Made by a program: the position numbers and the translations under genes. From Foliamicus sp965115835 (lineage in GTDB: Bacteria > Pseudomonadota > Gammaproteobacteria > Steroidobacterales > Foliamicaceae), in NCBI GenBank assembly GCA_965115835.1, contig OZ220471.1, positions 806,001 to 870,000 on the forward strand: DNA of 64,000 nucleotides, written 5' to 3'. The notes beneath the pieces are model-generated. The model was not told where the DNA came from. It ran no database searches and saw only the letters and a program-made list of their open reading frames with translations. The stretch's first letter is position 1. Each line of letters opens with the position of its first letter. Of this stretch, positions 27,184 to 36,266 are shown piece by piece.

Positions 27184-28878
27184 TTATCCCTCTTCTTCGC
27201 TGGCGTCCTGTTCCTGCTGGCTGCGCAACAACTCGCCGAGAGTGGCGCCCTTGATCCGTTCGCCCACTTCCGCCTCGTATTCCCGCAGGGCCTGGGCTTC
27301 GGCCTGCTCTTCCATGGCGCGCACCGACAACGAAACGGTTCGGGCCTTGCGATCCACGCCCACGATCCGCGCTTCGATAGACTGACCGGACTTGACCTTC
27401 ATCCGCGCGTCGTCCACATGCTCGCGAGACAGCCCCGCCGCCCGCATGTGGCCCTTCACGCCTTCCGCCAGCTCCAGCTCCAGCTCGCGTTGCCCCACGG
27501 ACGTCACAACTCCCGTAACCACGCTGCCCTTGGGATGCTCGCGCAGGTAACTGGCCAGCAGGTCGCCCTGCAACTGCCGGATTCCCAGCGATATGCGCTC
27601 CCTGTCCGGATCGGTCGACAGCACCACGGCCTCCACCTCCTGGCCTTTCCGGTAGTTGCGCACGGCCTCCTCGCCGGGAATGTCCCAGGAAAGATCCGAA
27701 AGATGGACCAGACCGTCGATATTCCCCTCAAGCCCGATGAAAATTCCGAAATCCGTCATGGAACGGACCTTGCCGGTCACGTGGTCGTCCTTCTTGTACT
27801 TGTTGGCGAAGTCCTGCCACGGATTTTCCATGCATTGCTTCAGGCCCAGGGAAATACGGCGCCGCTCTTCGTTGATTTCCAGCACCATGACCTCGACTTC
27901 CTGGCCAACATGAACGATCTTGCCAGGGTTGGCGTTCTTGCTGGTCCAGTCCATCTCGGATACGTGGACCAGTCCCTCGACGCCTTCCTCGATCTGCACA
28001 AAGCAGCCGTAGTCCGCCACGTTGGTGACTTTCCCGAACAGCCGCGTCTGGGGCGGGCAGCGACGGGCAATATCCACCCAGGGATCTTCGCCCAGCTGCT
28101 TCAGGCCCAGGGAAACGCGGTTGCGCTCGCTGTCGAACCGGAGAATCTTTACCTCCAGCTCCTGGCCCGCCTGCACCACTTCGGAAGGATGCTTGACGCG
28201 CCTCCATGCCATGTCGGTGACATGCAGCAAACCGTCGATTCCGCCCAGATCCACAAATGCGCCATACTCGGTCAGATTCTTGACCACACCCTTGACGACC
28301 TGCCCTTCCTCGAGGCTGGCCAGCAGCGCGGCGCGTTCGGCGCTGTGCAGTTCCTCGATAACGGCGCGCCGCGACACAACCACATTGTTGCGCCTGCGGT
28401 CGAGCTTGATGACCTTGAAATCAAGCCTGCGCCCTTCAAGGTAGCTGATGTCGCGAATGGGGTGCATGTCCACCAGCGAACCCGGCAGGAAAGCGCGCAC
28501 ACTCGAAACATCGACGGTAAAGCCGCCTTTCACACGCCCGTTGATCGCACCCTGCACAACTTCCTGCTGCTCGAACGCGGATTCCAGCTTTTCCCATACC
28601 CGGGTGCGCTTGGCGCGCTCCCGCGACAGGCGAGTCTCCCCGAACCCGTCTTCCATCGAGTCGAGGGCTACTTCGACCTCATCCCCGATATCCACTTCCA
28701 GTTCGCCGCTCTCGTCCATGAACTGGCTGGCGGGGATCAGCGCCTCGGACTTCAGTCCGGCGCTTACCGTAACCACCTCGGGATTGATATCGATGACTTG
28801 CGCCGAGAGAATCTCTCCCGCCCGGAAATTCTTGCCGGCAAGACTGGCCTCGACCAGCTCTGCGAAACTTTCTGCCAT
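27184..28878 (-). CDS. rpsA: 30S ribosomal protein S1
   Basis: A 564-residue RNA-binding ribosomal protein (E. coli 557) with six S1 domains. Clear examples of the S1 motif are VVKNLTEYGAFVDLGGIDGL, VTNVADYGCFVQIEEGVEGL and VRSMTDFGIFIGLEGNIDGL. It begins MAESFAELVEASLAGKNF. Part of cmk-rpsA-ihfB. Confidence 0.98.
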   Translation of the reverse strand: MAESFAELVEASLAGKNFRAGEILSAQVIDINPEVVTVSAGLKSEALIPASQFMDESGELEVDIGDEVEVALDSMEDGFGETRLSRERAKRTRVWEKLESAFEQQEVVQGAINGRVKGGFTVDVSSVRAFLPGSLVDMHPIRDISYLEGRRLDFKVIKLDRRRNNVVVSRRAVIEELHSAERAALLASLEEGQVVKGVVKNLTEYGAFVDLGGIDGLLHVTDMAWRRVKHPSEVVQAGQELEVKILRFDSERNRVSLGLKQLGEDPWVDIARRCPPQTRLFGKVTNVADYGCFVQIEEGVEGLVHVSEMDWTSKNANPGKIVHVGQEVEVMVLEINEERRRISLGLKQCMENPWQDFANKYKKDDHVTGKVRSMTDFGIFIGLEGNIDGLVHLSDLSWDIPGEEAVRNYRKGQEVEAVVLSTDPDRERISLGIRQLQGDLLASYLREHPKGSVVTGVVTSVGQRELELELAEGVKGHMRAAGLSREHVDDARMKVKSGQSIEARIVGVDRKARTVSLSVRAMEEQAEAQALREYEAEVGERIKGATLGELLRSQQEQDASEEEG

Positions 28879-28981
28879 TCAGGTTCTCGAATTGATGATT
28901 GCGCGCGCACATTCCCGATGCGCCCGCAGTTGCCATAAGCCATGCGCCAGCCATCCCGGCCACCGCCACAGTACCGACCCG

Positions 28982-29701
28982 CTACCCGGCAGAGCTCTCC
29001 GGCCATACCGCCGTGACCAGACGCCATGCCGCCTCCTTGGTCTCTTCAACGCTCAGCGCGGTGGTGTCCAGCACCTCAGCCTGACGCAACTGCCTCAGCG
29101 GCGCCAGCGAGCGATCCGAGTCACGGCGGTCACGAGTCGCCAGATCGCGAATCAGGCCAATCATGTTAGCATCGATTCCCTTTTTCTTCAATTGCTTATA
29201 GCGCCGTTCGGCGCGTTTTTCCAGGCTGGCCTGAAGATAAATCCGAAGGGGCGCGTCCGGAAATACCACGGACGCCATGTCACGCCCTTCCGCCACCAGT
29301 CCCGGCGCCCGGCGGAATCGGCGTTGCCGGGGAAGCAGGAACAGGCGCACCGCAGCAAGCGGCGCTACCAGCGACGCGGCCGCGCCAACTTCCTCGCTGC
29401 GGATTTCGGCGCTCACGTCCTCGCCGCCGAGAAACACACGACCGCCGTCCGCAGTGGCCACGAATTCAAAACGACAATGGCCCAGATACGCCTTGATTTG
29501 CGCTTCGTCCGAGTCCGCAAGCCCCTTGCGAAGCAGGGCCAGCGCCAGCGTCCGGTAGAGCGCCCCGCTGTCCAGGCGGCGCCATCCCAGCCGCCTCGCC
29601 AGAAAACTCGCCACCACCCCCTTGCCGGCGGCGGCCGGCCCGTCAATGGCGATGACGGGCGCCTCGCTGGCGGCCCGACAAGCGTCAGTCGGTGGGTTCA
29701 A
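28982..29701 (-). CDS. cmk: Cytidylate kinase
   Basis: Phosphorylates CMP and dCMP. 239 residues with the P-loop IDGPAAAGKGVVASFLARRL near residues 19-38, the substrate segment LDSGALYRTLAL, GLVAEGRDMASVVFPDA, and the lid-region RDRRDSDRSLAPL. It starts inside the end of aroA (17-base overlap), implying coupled translation. Confidence 0.96.
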   Translation of the reverse strand: MNPPTDACRAASEAPVIAIDGPAAAGKGVVASFLARRLGWRRLDSGALYRTLALALLRKGLADSDEAQIKAYLGHCRFEFVATADGGRVFLGGEDVSAEIRSEEVGAAASLVAPLAAVRLFLLPRQRRFRRAPGLVAEGRDMASVVFPDAPLRIYLQASLEKRAERRYKQLKKKGIDANMIGLIRDLATRDRRDSDRSLAPLRQLRQAEVLDTTALSVEETKEAAWRLVTAVWPESSAG

Positions 29702-31007
29702 CGACCAATCCCAGGCGACTCAGGACTTCCGCAAAACCCGGAAACGATGTGCCCACCCCCTCTACGCCCCGGATCGTTACGGGACCTTTCGCGGCCAGCG
29801 CCAGGACCGAGAAAGCCATTGCCGCTCGATGGTCGCCGTGCGCATCGACCTTCCCGCCGCCAATCGCGCCCCCGCGTATGCTCGCTCCATCGGGCGTTTC
29901 CTCGCAGTCCACGCCCAGAGCCCTGAGGCCGGCCGCCATCACGGCGATGCGATCGCTTTCCTTGACCCGCAACTCGGCGGCGCCCTCGATGACAGTCTGA
30001 CCCCTGGCGCAGGCGGCCGCCACAAATATCGCCGGCATCTCGTCGATTGCCGACGGCGCCTGCGAGGCTGGCAGCACCGCGCCCTTCAAGTCGCCGGGAG
30101 ACGCCACGATATCCGCCACGGGTTCGGCGCCCACCTGACCGCGCTCCAGGACCTGCAATCGGGCGCCCATCAGCCCCAGCAAGCGAAGGAATCCGGTGCG
30201 TCCCGGGTTGACGCCGACGGCATTTGTGCGAACCTCCGCTCGCCCGATCACGCCAGCCAGAAGCAGGAACGCCGCCGAGGAAAAATCTCCCGGCACATCG
30301 ATTCTCGCGGCGCGCAACAGCTGCCGGCCCATCAGGCATACCGAAGCTCCGGTGCGCTCGATGGAAACGCCAAAGGCCGGAAGCATGCGCTCCGTATGAT
30401 CGCGGGTGGGCACGGATTCCCGCACACAGGTCTTGCCGCTTGCGCCAAGGCCGGCAAGCAGCACGGCGGACTTTACCTGGGCGCTGGGCACGGGCGGGGC
30501 CCAGGAGATGCTGCGCAAGAACGCGCCGCCGGCAATTCGCAGCGGGGGGCGCCCGTCTTCTCCCAGGGCTTCGATCCGGGCGCCCATGAGGCTCAAGGGA
30601 TCCACCACGCGGCGCATGGGCCGGCCGCTCAGGGAGGCGTCCCCATGCAATTGCGCCGCCACTCCCTGCCCTGCGAGCAGTCCCGCCAAAAGGCGCATCG
30701 CTGTGCCGGAATTGCCGCAATCGAGGGACTCCCGGGAAGGCCGAAACTGCGGCGCGCCCCGAACCTGCAAGCGGTCCCGCCCCCGCCATGCGACCTGCAC
30801 GCCCAGTTTCTCCAGGATTCCGACGGTCGCCAGGCAGTCGCTTCCCGGCAGGAAATTGACGATTTCGCTCTCCCCCTGCGCCAGCGAGGCCAGCATGACC
30901 GAGCGATGGGAAATCGACTTGTCCCCCGGCACAGGCAAGGTCTGCGACGCCGGAGACGCGCCAGTCCGACGCACGCGCCAGACGCTCAGAGGCGCCCCCT
31001 TGCGCAA
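29685..31007 (-). CDS. aroA: 3-phosphoshikimate 1-carboxyvinyltransferase (EPSP synthase)
   Basis: Shikimate-pathway enzyme joining phosphoenolpyruvate to shikimate-3-phosphate. The 440 residues include PVPGDKSISHRSVMLASLA near residue 25, and LDCGNSGTAMRLLAGLLAG near 95. PLRIAGG and later IDEMPAIFVAAACA and RVKESDRIAVMAAGL-type segments also fit. It begins 54 bases after serA and overlaps cmk. Confidence 0.97.
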   Translation of the reverse strand: MRKGAPLSVWRVRRTGASPASQTLPVPGDKSISHRSVMLASLAQGESEIVNFLPGSDCLATVGILEKLGVQVAWRGRDRLQVRGAPQFRPSRESLDCGNSGTAMRLLAGLLAGQGVAAQLHGDASLSGRPMRRVVDPLSLMGARIEALGEDGRPPLRIAGGAFLRSISWAPPVPSAQVKSAVLLAGLGASGKTCVRESVPTRDHTERMLPAFGVSIERTGASVCLMGRQLLRAARIDVPGDFSSAAFLLLAGVIGRAEVRTNAVGVNPGRTGFLRLLGLMGARLQVLERGQVGAEPVADIVASPGDLKGAVLPASQAPSAIDEMPAIFVAAACARGQTVIEGAAELRVKESDRIAVMAAGLRALGVDCEETPDGASIRGGAIGGGKVDAHGDHRAAMAFSVLALAAKGPVTIRGVEGVGTSFPGFAEVLSRLGLVVEPTD

Positions 31008-31061
31008 TCCGGCCGCGCTACCCCACTGAACGCATGCAAAATCATCCTGCGGCGCAGGTTC

Positions 31062-32237
31062 CTATACGGCCCGCCCCAGGTCCCGAACTCGGAGGATGCC
31101 CTCCATTTTCCCAAGCCGCCGAATGGTGGCCTGGGGGGGCTGGTCATTGAGATCCAGCATGGTATAGGCCAGTTTGCCCCGGGACATGTTCATCATGTAC
31201 TCGATATTGAGGTTTTCCTCCGCCAGCAGGGCGGAAATGTTGGCCACGATCCAGGGGACATTGGAGTTGGCGATCGTAAGCCGGTAGCCGTTCCCGCGAG
31301 GCAGATCGATCACCGGAAAGTTGACCGATCCGCGAACATTGCCGTCCTCCAGGTAGGCCCGCAGGTTCTCCGCGGCGATCATCGCACAGTTGACTTCGGC
31401 CTCGGAAGTGGATGCGCCAAGATGGGGCAGCAGGATCGCACGGGGATGGGCGATCAGTTCCGGCTCCGGAAAGTCGCACACATAGGCCGAAAGCCAGCCC
31501 GAATCCAGGGCTTCGATCACGGCCGGCAGGTTCACGATGCCGCCACGGGCGAAATTCAGCAGCACGCCGCCCTTGCGCATGCTGCGGATCCGTTCGCCGC
31601 CGACCAGATCGCGGGTCGCGTCCATCAAGGGCACATGAATGCTGACGAAATCGGCGCCGGCGAACACATGTTCCAGGCTGCGGCCCTTGCCTACCTGCGC
31701 GGACAGTTCCCACGCCCGGTCCAGCGCGATTGCCGGGTCGTAGCCGAAGACCCGCATGCCGAGCGCGACCGCCGCGTTCGCAACCTTCACGCCCACCGCG
31801 CCCAATCCGACCACGCCCATGACCCGGCCAGCCAGTTCCCTGCCGGCGAACTGCTTCTTGCAGGACTCCACGACCTCGTGCAGCCGCTCCGCCGGGAGCT
31901 CCAGCTGGCGCAAATGATCCCATGCTGGCAGGATATTGCGCGCCGCCAGAAGCATGCCGGCCACTACCGCCTCCTTGACGGCGTTGGCGTTGGCGCCCGG
32001 CGCGTTCAGCACCGGAACACCGCGGCTGGCCAGTGACTCCACCGGAATGTTGTTGACTCCCGCGCCAGCCCGCGCCACCACCTGCACGCTCCGGGGAATG
32101 TCCACGGAATGCAGGTCGTGGGAACGCAGCAGTATGCCGTCCGGCGCCTCATGATCGGACGGCGCCACGTAGCGCTCGGACGGCAGGCGCGCAAGCCCTT
32201 CGTTGGCGATACGGTTGTAAATACGAATATTGAACAT
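31062..32237 (-). CDS. serA: D-3-phosphoglycerate dehydrogenase
   Basis: First enzyme of serine synthesis, here a 391-residue form. The substrate domain is N-terminal, then the NAD site VVGLGAVGVKVANAA near residue 145, and the catalytic region with LLNFARGGIVNLPA and HLGASTSEAE. A C-terminal ACT domain (LTIANSNVPWIVANISALLA) probably binds serine as feedback inhibitor. The start MFNIRIYNRIANEG at 32237 is chosen; the open frame extends far upstream through serC but only as antisense-free shadow. It stands between serC and aroA, where pheA or hisC is more usual. Confidence 0.95.
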   Translation of the reverse strand: MFNIRIYNRIANEGLARLPSERYVAPSDHEAPDGILLRSHDLHSVDIPRSVQVVARAGAGVNNIPVESLASRGVPVLNAPGANANAVKEAVVAGMLLAARNILPAWDHLRQLELPAERLHEVVESCKKQFAGRELAGRVMGVVGLGAVGVKVANAAVALGMRVFGYDPAIALDRAWELSAQVGKGRSLEHVFAGADFVSIHVPLMDATRDLVGGERIRSMRKGGVLLNFARGGIVNLPAVIEALDSGWLSAYVCDFPEPELIAHPRAILLPHLGASTSEAEVNCAMIAAENLRAYLEDGNVRGSVNFPVIDLPRGNGYRLTIANSNVPWIVANISALLAEENLNIEYMMNMSRGKLAYTMLDLNDQPPQATIRRLGKMEGILRVRDLGRAV

Positions 32238-32296
32238 GTTCCTGCTTCCCGTGAACGAGGACGGCCCAACCTTGCCGTATTCGCCAGATCGGCCGG

Positions 32297-33376
32297 TCAG
32301 GCCCGGCGCTCGAATTCCCGCATGAAATCCACCAGCGCAAGCAAGCCTTCCTCGGGCATGGCATTGTAGATCGAGGCCCGCATCCCGCCTACCGCGCGAT
32401 GGCCCTTCAGTCCGTGGAGGCCCTGCTGTTCGGCAGTCTCCAGAAACCGTGCGTTCAGCGCCTCGTCGGCGAGCGCAAAGGGAACGTTCATCCAGGACCG
32501 CCACTGCGGATCTACCCGATTGGAGTAAAAACCGGAACGGTCGATGCAATCGTACAGGAGCGCGGCCTTGCGCCGGTTCCTCTCCGCAAGCCCGGCCAGA
32601 CCGCCCTGGTCCGCGATCCAGCGGAAAACCAGCGCCGCCATGTACCAGGGAAAGGTCGGCGGCGTGTTCAGCATCGAGCCCGCAGCGGCAATCCTGCGAT
32701 AGTTCAGGGCCAGCGGCGTGTTCTCGGGAACCCGCTCGAGCAGGTCGGACCTGACGATCACCACCGTTACCCCGGCCGGCCCGATGTTCTTCTGTGCGCA
32801 AGCATAGATCAGGCCAAACCGCTCCACCGCGATCGGCCGCGACAGCAAGGTGGAAGACATGTCGCACACCAGCGGCGCATAATCCACCTCCGGCGGCGGA
32901 TCGATCTCCAGCCCGTGCAGCGTTTCGTTGGCGGTGTAGTGCAGATAGGCTGCGTCCTCTCCCGTGGCCCACTCCGCCCGGGCCGGAACCGAGCGGTAGC
33001 CCAGCGCTTCGCCGTCGGCAACCACGCGCAGCGGACGCAGCCTGGCCGCTTCGGACGCGGCTTTTCTGCCCCAGTGGCCGGTGATCAGGTAATCGACGCC
33101 CTGACCTGCTGCGGCCAGCGTCATCGGGATCGTTGCGAATTGCAAGGTGGCGCCGCCCTGCATGAACAGCACGGCATAGTCGTCCGGAATCGACAGCAGG
33201 GCGCGCAAATCCCGCTCGGACTGCTCGGCCAACTCCACGAACGGCCGCCCCCGGTGGCTGTCCTCCATCACCGACAGGCCTCGTCCCTGCCAATCCAGAA
33301 GTTCGTCGCGCGCCTGCTCCAGTACAGGCAGCGGCAAGGCTGCCGGCCCGGCGCTGAAGTTGTAGACGCGCGGCAT
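32297..33376 (-). CDS. serC: Phosphoserine aminotransferase
   Basis: PLP enzyme making phosphoserine (and 4-phosphohydroxythreonine for pyridoxine synthesis). 359 residues, E. coli 362. It begins MPRVYNFSAGPAALPLPVLE; the PLP lysine is in ACAQKNIGPAGVTVVIVR. FMQGGATLQFATIPMTL near 70 and VGGMRASIYNAMPEEGL at the end are family blocks. Lies five bases after gyrA and 59 before serA. Confidence 0.97.
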   Translation of the reverse strand: MPRVYNFSAGPAALPLPVLEQARDELLDWQGRGLSVMEDSHRGRPFVELAEQSERDLRALLSIPDDYAVLFMQGGATLQFATIPMTLAAAGQGVDYLITGHWGRKAASEAARLRPLRVVADGEALGYRSVPARAEWATGEDAAYLHYTANETLHGLEIDPPPEVDYAPLVCDMSSTLLSRPIAVERFGLIYACAQKNIGPAGVTVVIVRSDLLERVPENTPLALNYRRIAAAGSMLNTPPTFPWYMAALVFRWIADQGGLAGLAERNRRKAALLYDCIDRSGFYSNRVDPQWRSWMNVPFALADEALNARFLETAEQQGLHGLKGHRAVGGMRASIYNAMPEEGLLALVDFMREFERRA

Positions 33377-33381
33377 GCGGG

Positions 33382-35943
33382 TCAGGGCCGGGATTCGCCG
33401 CCCGCTTCGTCCCGATCCCCGGCCAGGGTGCAGAACACCGCCACGCGGTCGCCCTCGTCCGGCCGCATCAAGCGCACGCCATGCGAATAACGGCCCTGAA
33501 CGGACACATCGTCGACCGCCGTGCGGATCAGCGTGCCTGCGGCGGTCATCAACATGGCCTCATCATCCCGCCGGACCAGCGCAGCGCCAATCAATCGACC
33601 GTTGCGTTCCCCGGTGCGGATCGAGATCACGCCCTTGGCCGCCCTGCCCTTGCGCGGAAATTCGGGCACGGGGGTTCTTTTGCCAAAGCCTTTGGTAGTG
33701 GCCTGAAGCACCCAGATGTCGTTGTTCCCGGACTCGTTCGCGCTGACGATCAGCGCTGCCACCACTGCCTGTTCCTTGTTCAGGCGCTGGCCGATCACCC
33801 CGGCAGCCGTCCGTCCCATGGGGCGCACCTTCTTCTCCGAGAAGCGCGCCGCCCGGCCATTGCTGGCCAGCAGGATCACGTCGCTGCCGCCATCGGTGAT
33901 TGCGGCCTCCACCAGACGGTCCTCGCCTTTCAGGCCCAGAGCGTAGATTCCGGTGCGCCGGACCCTGGCGAACGCTTCCAGCGGCGTTTTCTTGACCCGC
34001 CCGCGGCGCGTGGCCATGAACACGAAGCGGCCAGGATCGAACGAATCCACGGGCAGAACCGAATTCACCCGCTCCCCCTCTTCCAGGCCGGGCAGCAGGT
34101 TGGCAATCGGCAGGCCCCTCGTTGCGCGGCTCTGCGTGGGAATCTCGAACGGGCGAAGCTGATAAACGCGGGCGCGATCGGTAAAACACAGCAGCGTGGA
34201 GTGCGAGTGGGTCACGAAAATCTGGTCGATGAAGTCCTCTTCGCCCACCGAGGCCCCGCGTTTCCCCCGCCCGCCGCGGCCCTGGGTCCGGAATGTCTCC
34301 AACTCCTGCGTTTTCACATAGCCGCGCCAGGAAAGCGTGACCAGCAGTGGCCGCTGCGGAATGAGATCTTCGTCGGCGGCGCGGCTGTAATCGGCAATGA
34401 TCTCGGTTCTGCGCTCATCCCCGAATTGATCGCGCAACTCCGCCAGTTCGCTGCGTATCACCTCCAGGAGTCGGTCGGGATCACGCAGGATTTCCGTCAA
34501 CTCCCGCATCCTGGCCAGCAACTCGCCGTACTCGTCGAGAATGGCGTCCTGCTCCAACCCGGTCAGGCGCTGCAGGCGCAACTCCAGAATCGCCCGCGCC
34601 TGACGGTCGGACAGCCGGTATCCGCGCTCCCCCAGGTTCGGCAGGTCCAGCCGCCGACCTTCGGCGCGTTCGAGCAGCCCGCGGACTGCGCCCGGCGCCC
34701 AGATTCTTGCGGTCAGCGCCGCGCGCGCCTCCCTTGCATTGCGGGAAGCCCTGATCATGGCCACGACTTCGTCGATATTGGCCAGCGCCACCGTCAACCC
34801 CTCCAGGACGTGAGCGCGCGCCTTGGCCTGACGCAGGTCGTGAACGCTGCGGCGCGTCACCACATCGCGGCGATGATCGAGGAAATGGGCGAGCAATTCC
34901 TTGAGGTTGAGCAGCTGCGGGCGGCCTCCGCACAACGCCACCATATTGATGCCGAAGCTGGATTCCAGCGGGGTGCGACGATACAGGTTGTTCAGGACAA
35001 TGTCGGCGGAAGCGTCGCGCCGCAACTCCACCACCATCCGCAATCCATCCTTGTCGGACTCGTCGCGAACTTCGTGAATACCGGCAATCTCCTTCTTGCG
35101 CGCCAACTCGGCGATCTTTTCCACACAACGAGCCTTGTTGACCCGGTACGGCAACTCGGTAATCACGATCGACTGCCGCGAAGGACCGTCCTCCACCTCG
35201 GCGCGGGCCCTGAGTCGAATCGTTCCCCGCCCGGTCCGGTAGGCGGCGGGCAAGCTTGAATCGTCCAGTATCTGCGCAGCGGTGGGAAAGTCCGGCCCCG
35301 GAAGGTATTGCATCAATTCGGCGATTCCGATATCCGGGTCGCGGCTCAAGGCCAGCGCCGCGTCGATCACTTCCTCCAGATTGTGCGGCGGGATATTGGT
35401 GGCCATCCCCACCGCGATGCCGGATGCGCCGTTCACCAGCAACTGCGGCAGGCGGGCCGGCAATACCGTGGGCTCCTGCTCGGCGCCATCGTAGTTGTCC
35501 ACGAAATCGACGGTTTCGCGGTCGATGTCGGCCAGCATGAGAGCGGTGATCGGGGCCATGCGAATCTCGGTATAGCGCATGGCCGCCGGCGCGTCCCCAT
35601 CCATGGAGCCGAAGTTGCCCTGGCCATCCACCAGCGGGTAGCGGAGCGAAAACTCCTGGGCCATGCGCACGATGGCGTCGTACACCGCCGTGTCGCCATG
35701 CGGATGGAAGCGTCCGATCACGTCGCCCACGATGCGGGCCGACTTCTTGTACGGCCGGTCGTGGAGATTCCCGAGCTCCCGCATGGCGTGGAGAATGCGC
35801 CGGTGCACGGGCTTGAGGCCATCGCGAACATCCGGGAGCGCGCGCCCCACGATGACGGACATCGCATAGTCCAGATAGGACCGGCGCATCTCCTCTTCGA
35901 GTTTTACCGGAACGATGTCGGGAACTGGACTGTCCATATACAA
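33382..35943 (-). CDS. gyrA: DNA gyrase subunit A
   Basis: Type II topoisomerase subunit, 853 residues. The catalytic tyrosine is Tyr124 in AMRYTEIRM. The quinolone-resistance region reads HPHGDTAVYDAIVRMAQ; the position equivalent to E. coli Ser83 is Thr (as in some wild-type pseudomonads) and the Asp87 equivalent is retained. The C-terminal beta-pinwheel contains the GyrA box QGRGGRGKRGA. Starts MYMDSPVPDIVPV. Confidence 0.98.
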   Translation of the reverse strand: MYMDSPVPDIVPVKLEEEMRRSYLDYAMSVIVGRALPDVRDGLKPVHRRILHAMRELGNLHDRPYKKSARIVGDVIGRFHPHGDTAVYDAIVRMAQEFSLRYPLVDGQGNFGSMDGDAPAAMRYTEIRMAPITALMLADIDRETVDFVDNYDGAEQEPTVLPARLPQLLVNGASGIAVGMATNIPPHNLEEVIDAALALSRDPDIGIAELMQYLPGPDFPTAAQILDDSSLPAAYRTGRGTIRLRARAEVEDGPSRQSIVITELPYRVNKARCVEKIAELARKKEIAGIHEVRDESDKDGLRMVVELRRDASADIVLNNLYRRTPLESSFGINMVALCGGRPQLLNLKELLAHFLDHRRDVVTRRSVHDLRQAKARAHVLEGLTVALANIDEVVAMIRASRNAREARAALTARIWAPGAVRGLLERAEGRRLDLPNLGERGYRLSDRQARAILELRLQRLTGLEQDAILDEYGELLARMRELTEILRDPDRLLEVIRSELAELRDQFGDERRTEIIADYSRAADEDLIPQRPLLVTLSWRGYVKTQELETFRTQGRGGRGKRGASVGEEDFIDQIFVTHSHSTLLCFTDRARVYQLRPFEIPTQSRATRGLPIANLLPGLEEGERVNSVLPVDSFDPGRFVFMATRRGRVKKTPLEAFARVRRTGIYALGLKGEDRLVEAAITDGGSDVILLASNGRAARFSEKKVRPMGRTAAGVIGQRLNKEQAVVAALIVSANESGNNDIWVLQATTKGFGKRTPVPEFPRKGRAAKGVISIRTGERNGRLIGAALVRRDDEAMLMTAAGTLIRTAVDDVSVQGRYSHGVRLMRPDEGDRVAVFCTLAGDRDEAGGESRP

Positions 35944-36266
35944 AACGCGCCGCAGTACAAGCGGCGCGCAACGGTCTGCACGGTGCGCATTCTAGCACTG
36001 TGCAGCGTTACAGCGCACTCTCGCGCATCCGTAACGATCCATCGAATCTGGCCTGCCGGCAATCGCCGCCCGGCATCGAATTCATGTCTGCGATTCCGTT
36101 GCCACCCGCCGGCTGAAGCCCGCAGGCCGCCGCCCGAAATGCGCAAACCGGGGGCTTTTCGCTCCTGCCCGGCGCAAATGGGCCGTTGTGGGTGTATATT
36201 GGCGGGAACGATTGGGGATCGGTCTTCAGTGGTCCCCATTACATCCTTGAATTAAGGAGATCAGGC
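35944..36266. other. Intergenic region upstream of the TonB-dependent receptor
   Basis: 323 bases between divergent gyrA and the receptor gene. It contains a TATATT (36195-36200) that could serve as a -10 element, an inverted TGGGGA/TCCCCA pair near 36212-36238 that could be a hairpin or operator, and AAGGAGA at 36254-36260 as ribosome site. No gene is seen. Confidence 0.45.

Noticed and set aside
32237..33293. N-terminal extension of SerA, giving 743 residues
   Set aside because: The extra part is the same-strand shadow frame of serC; the SerA start MFNIRIYNRIANEG matches the family.
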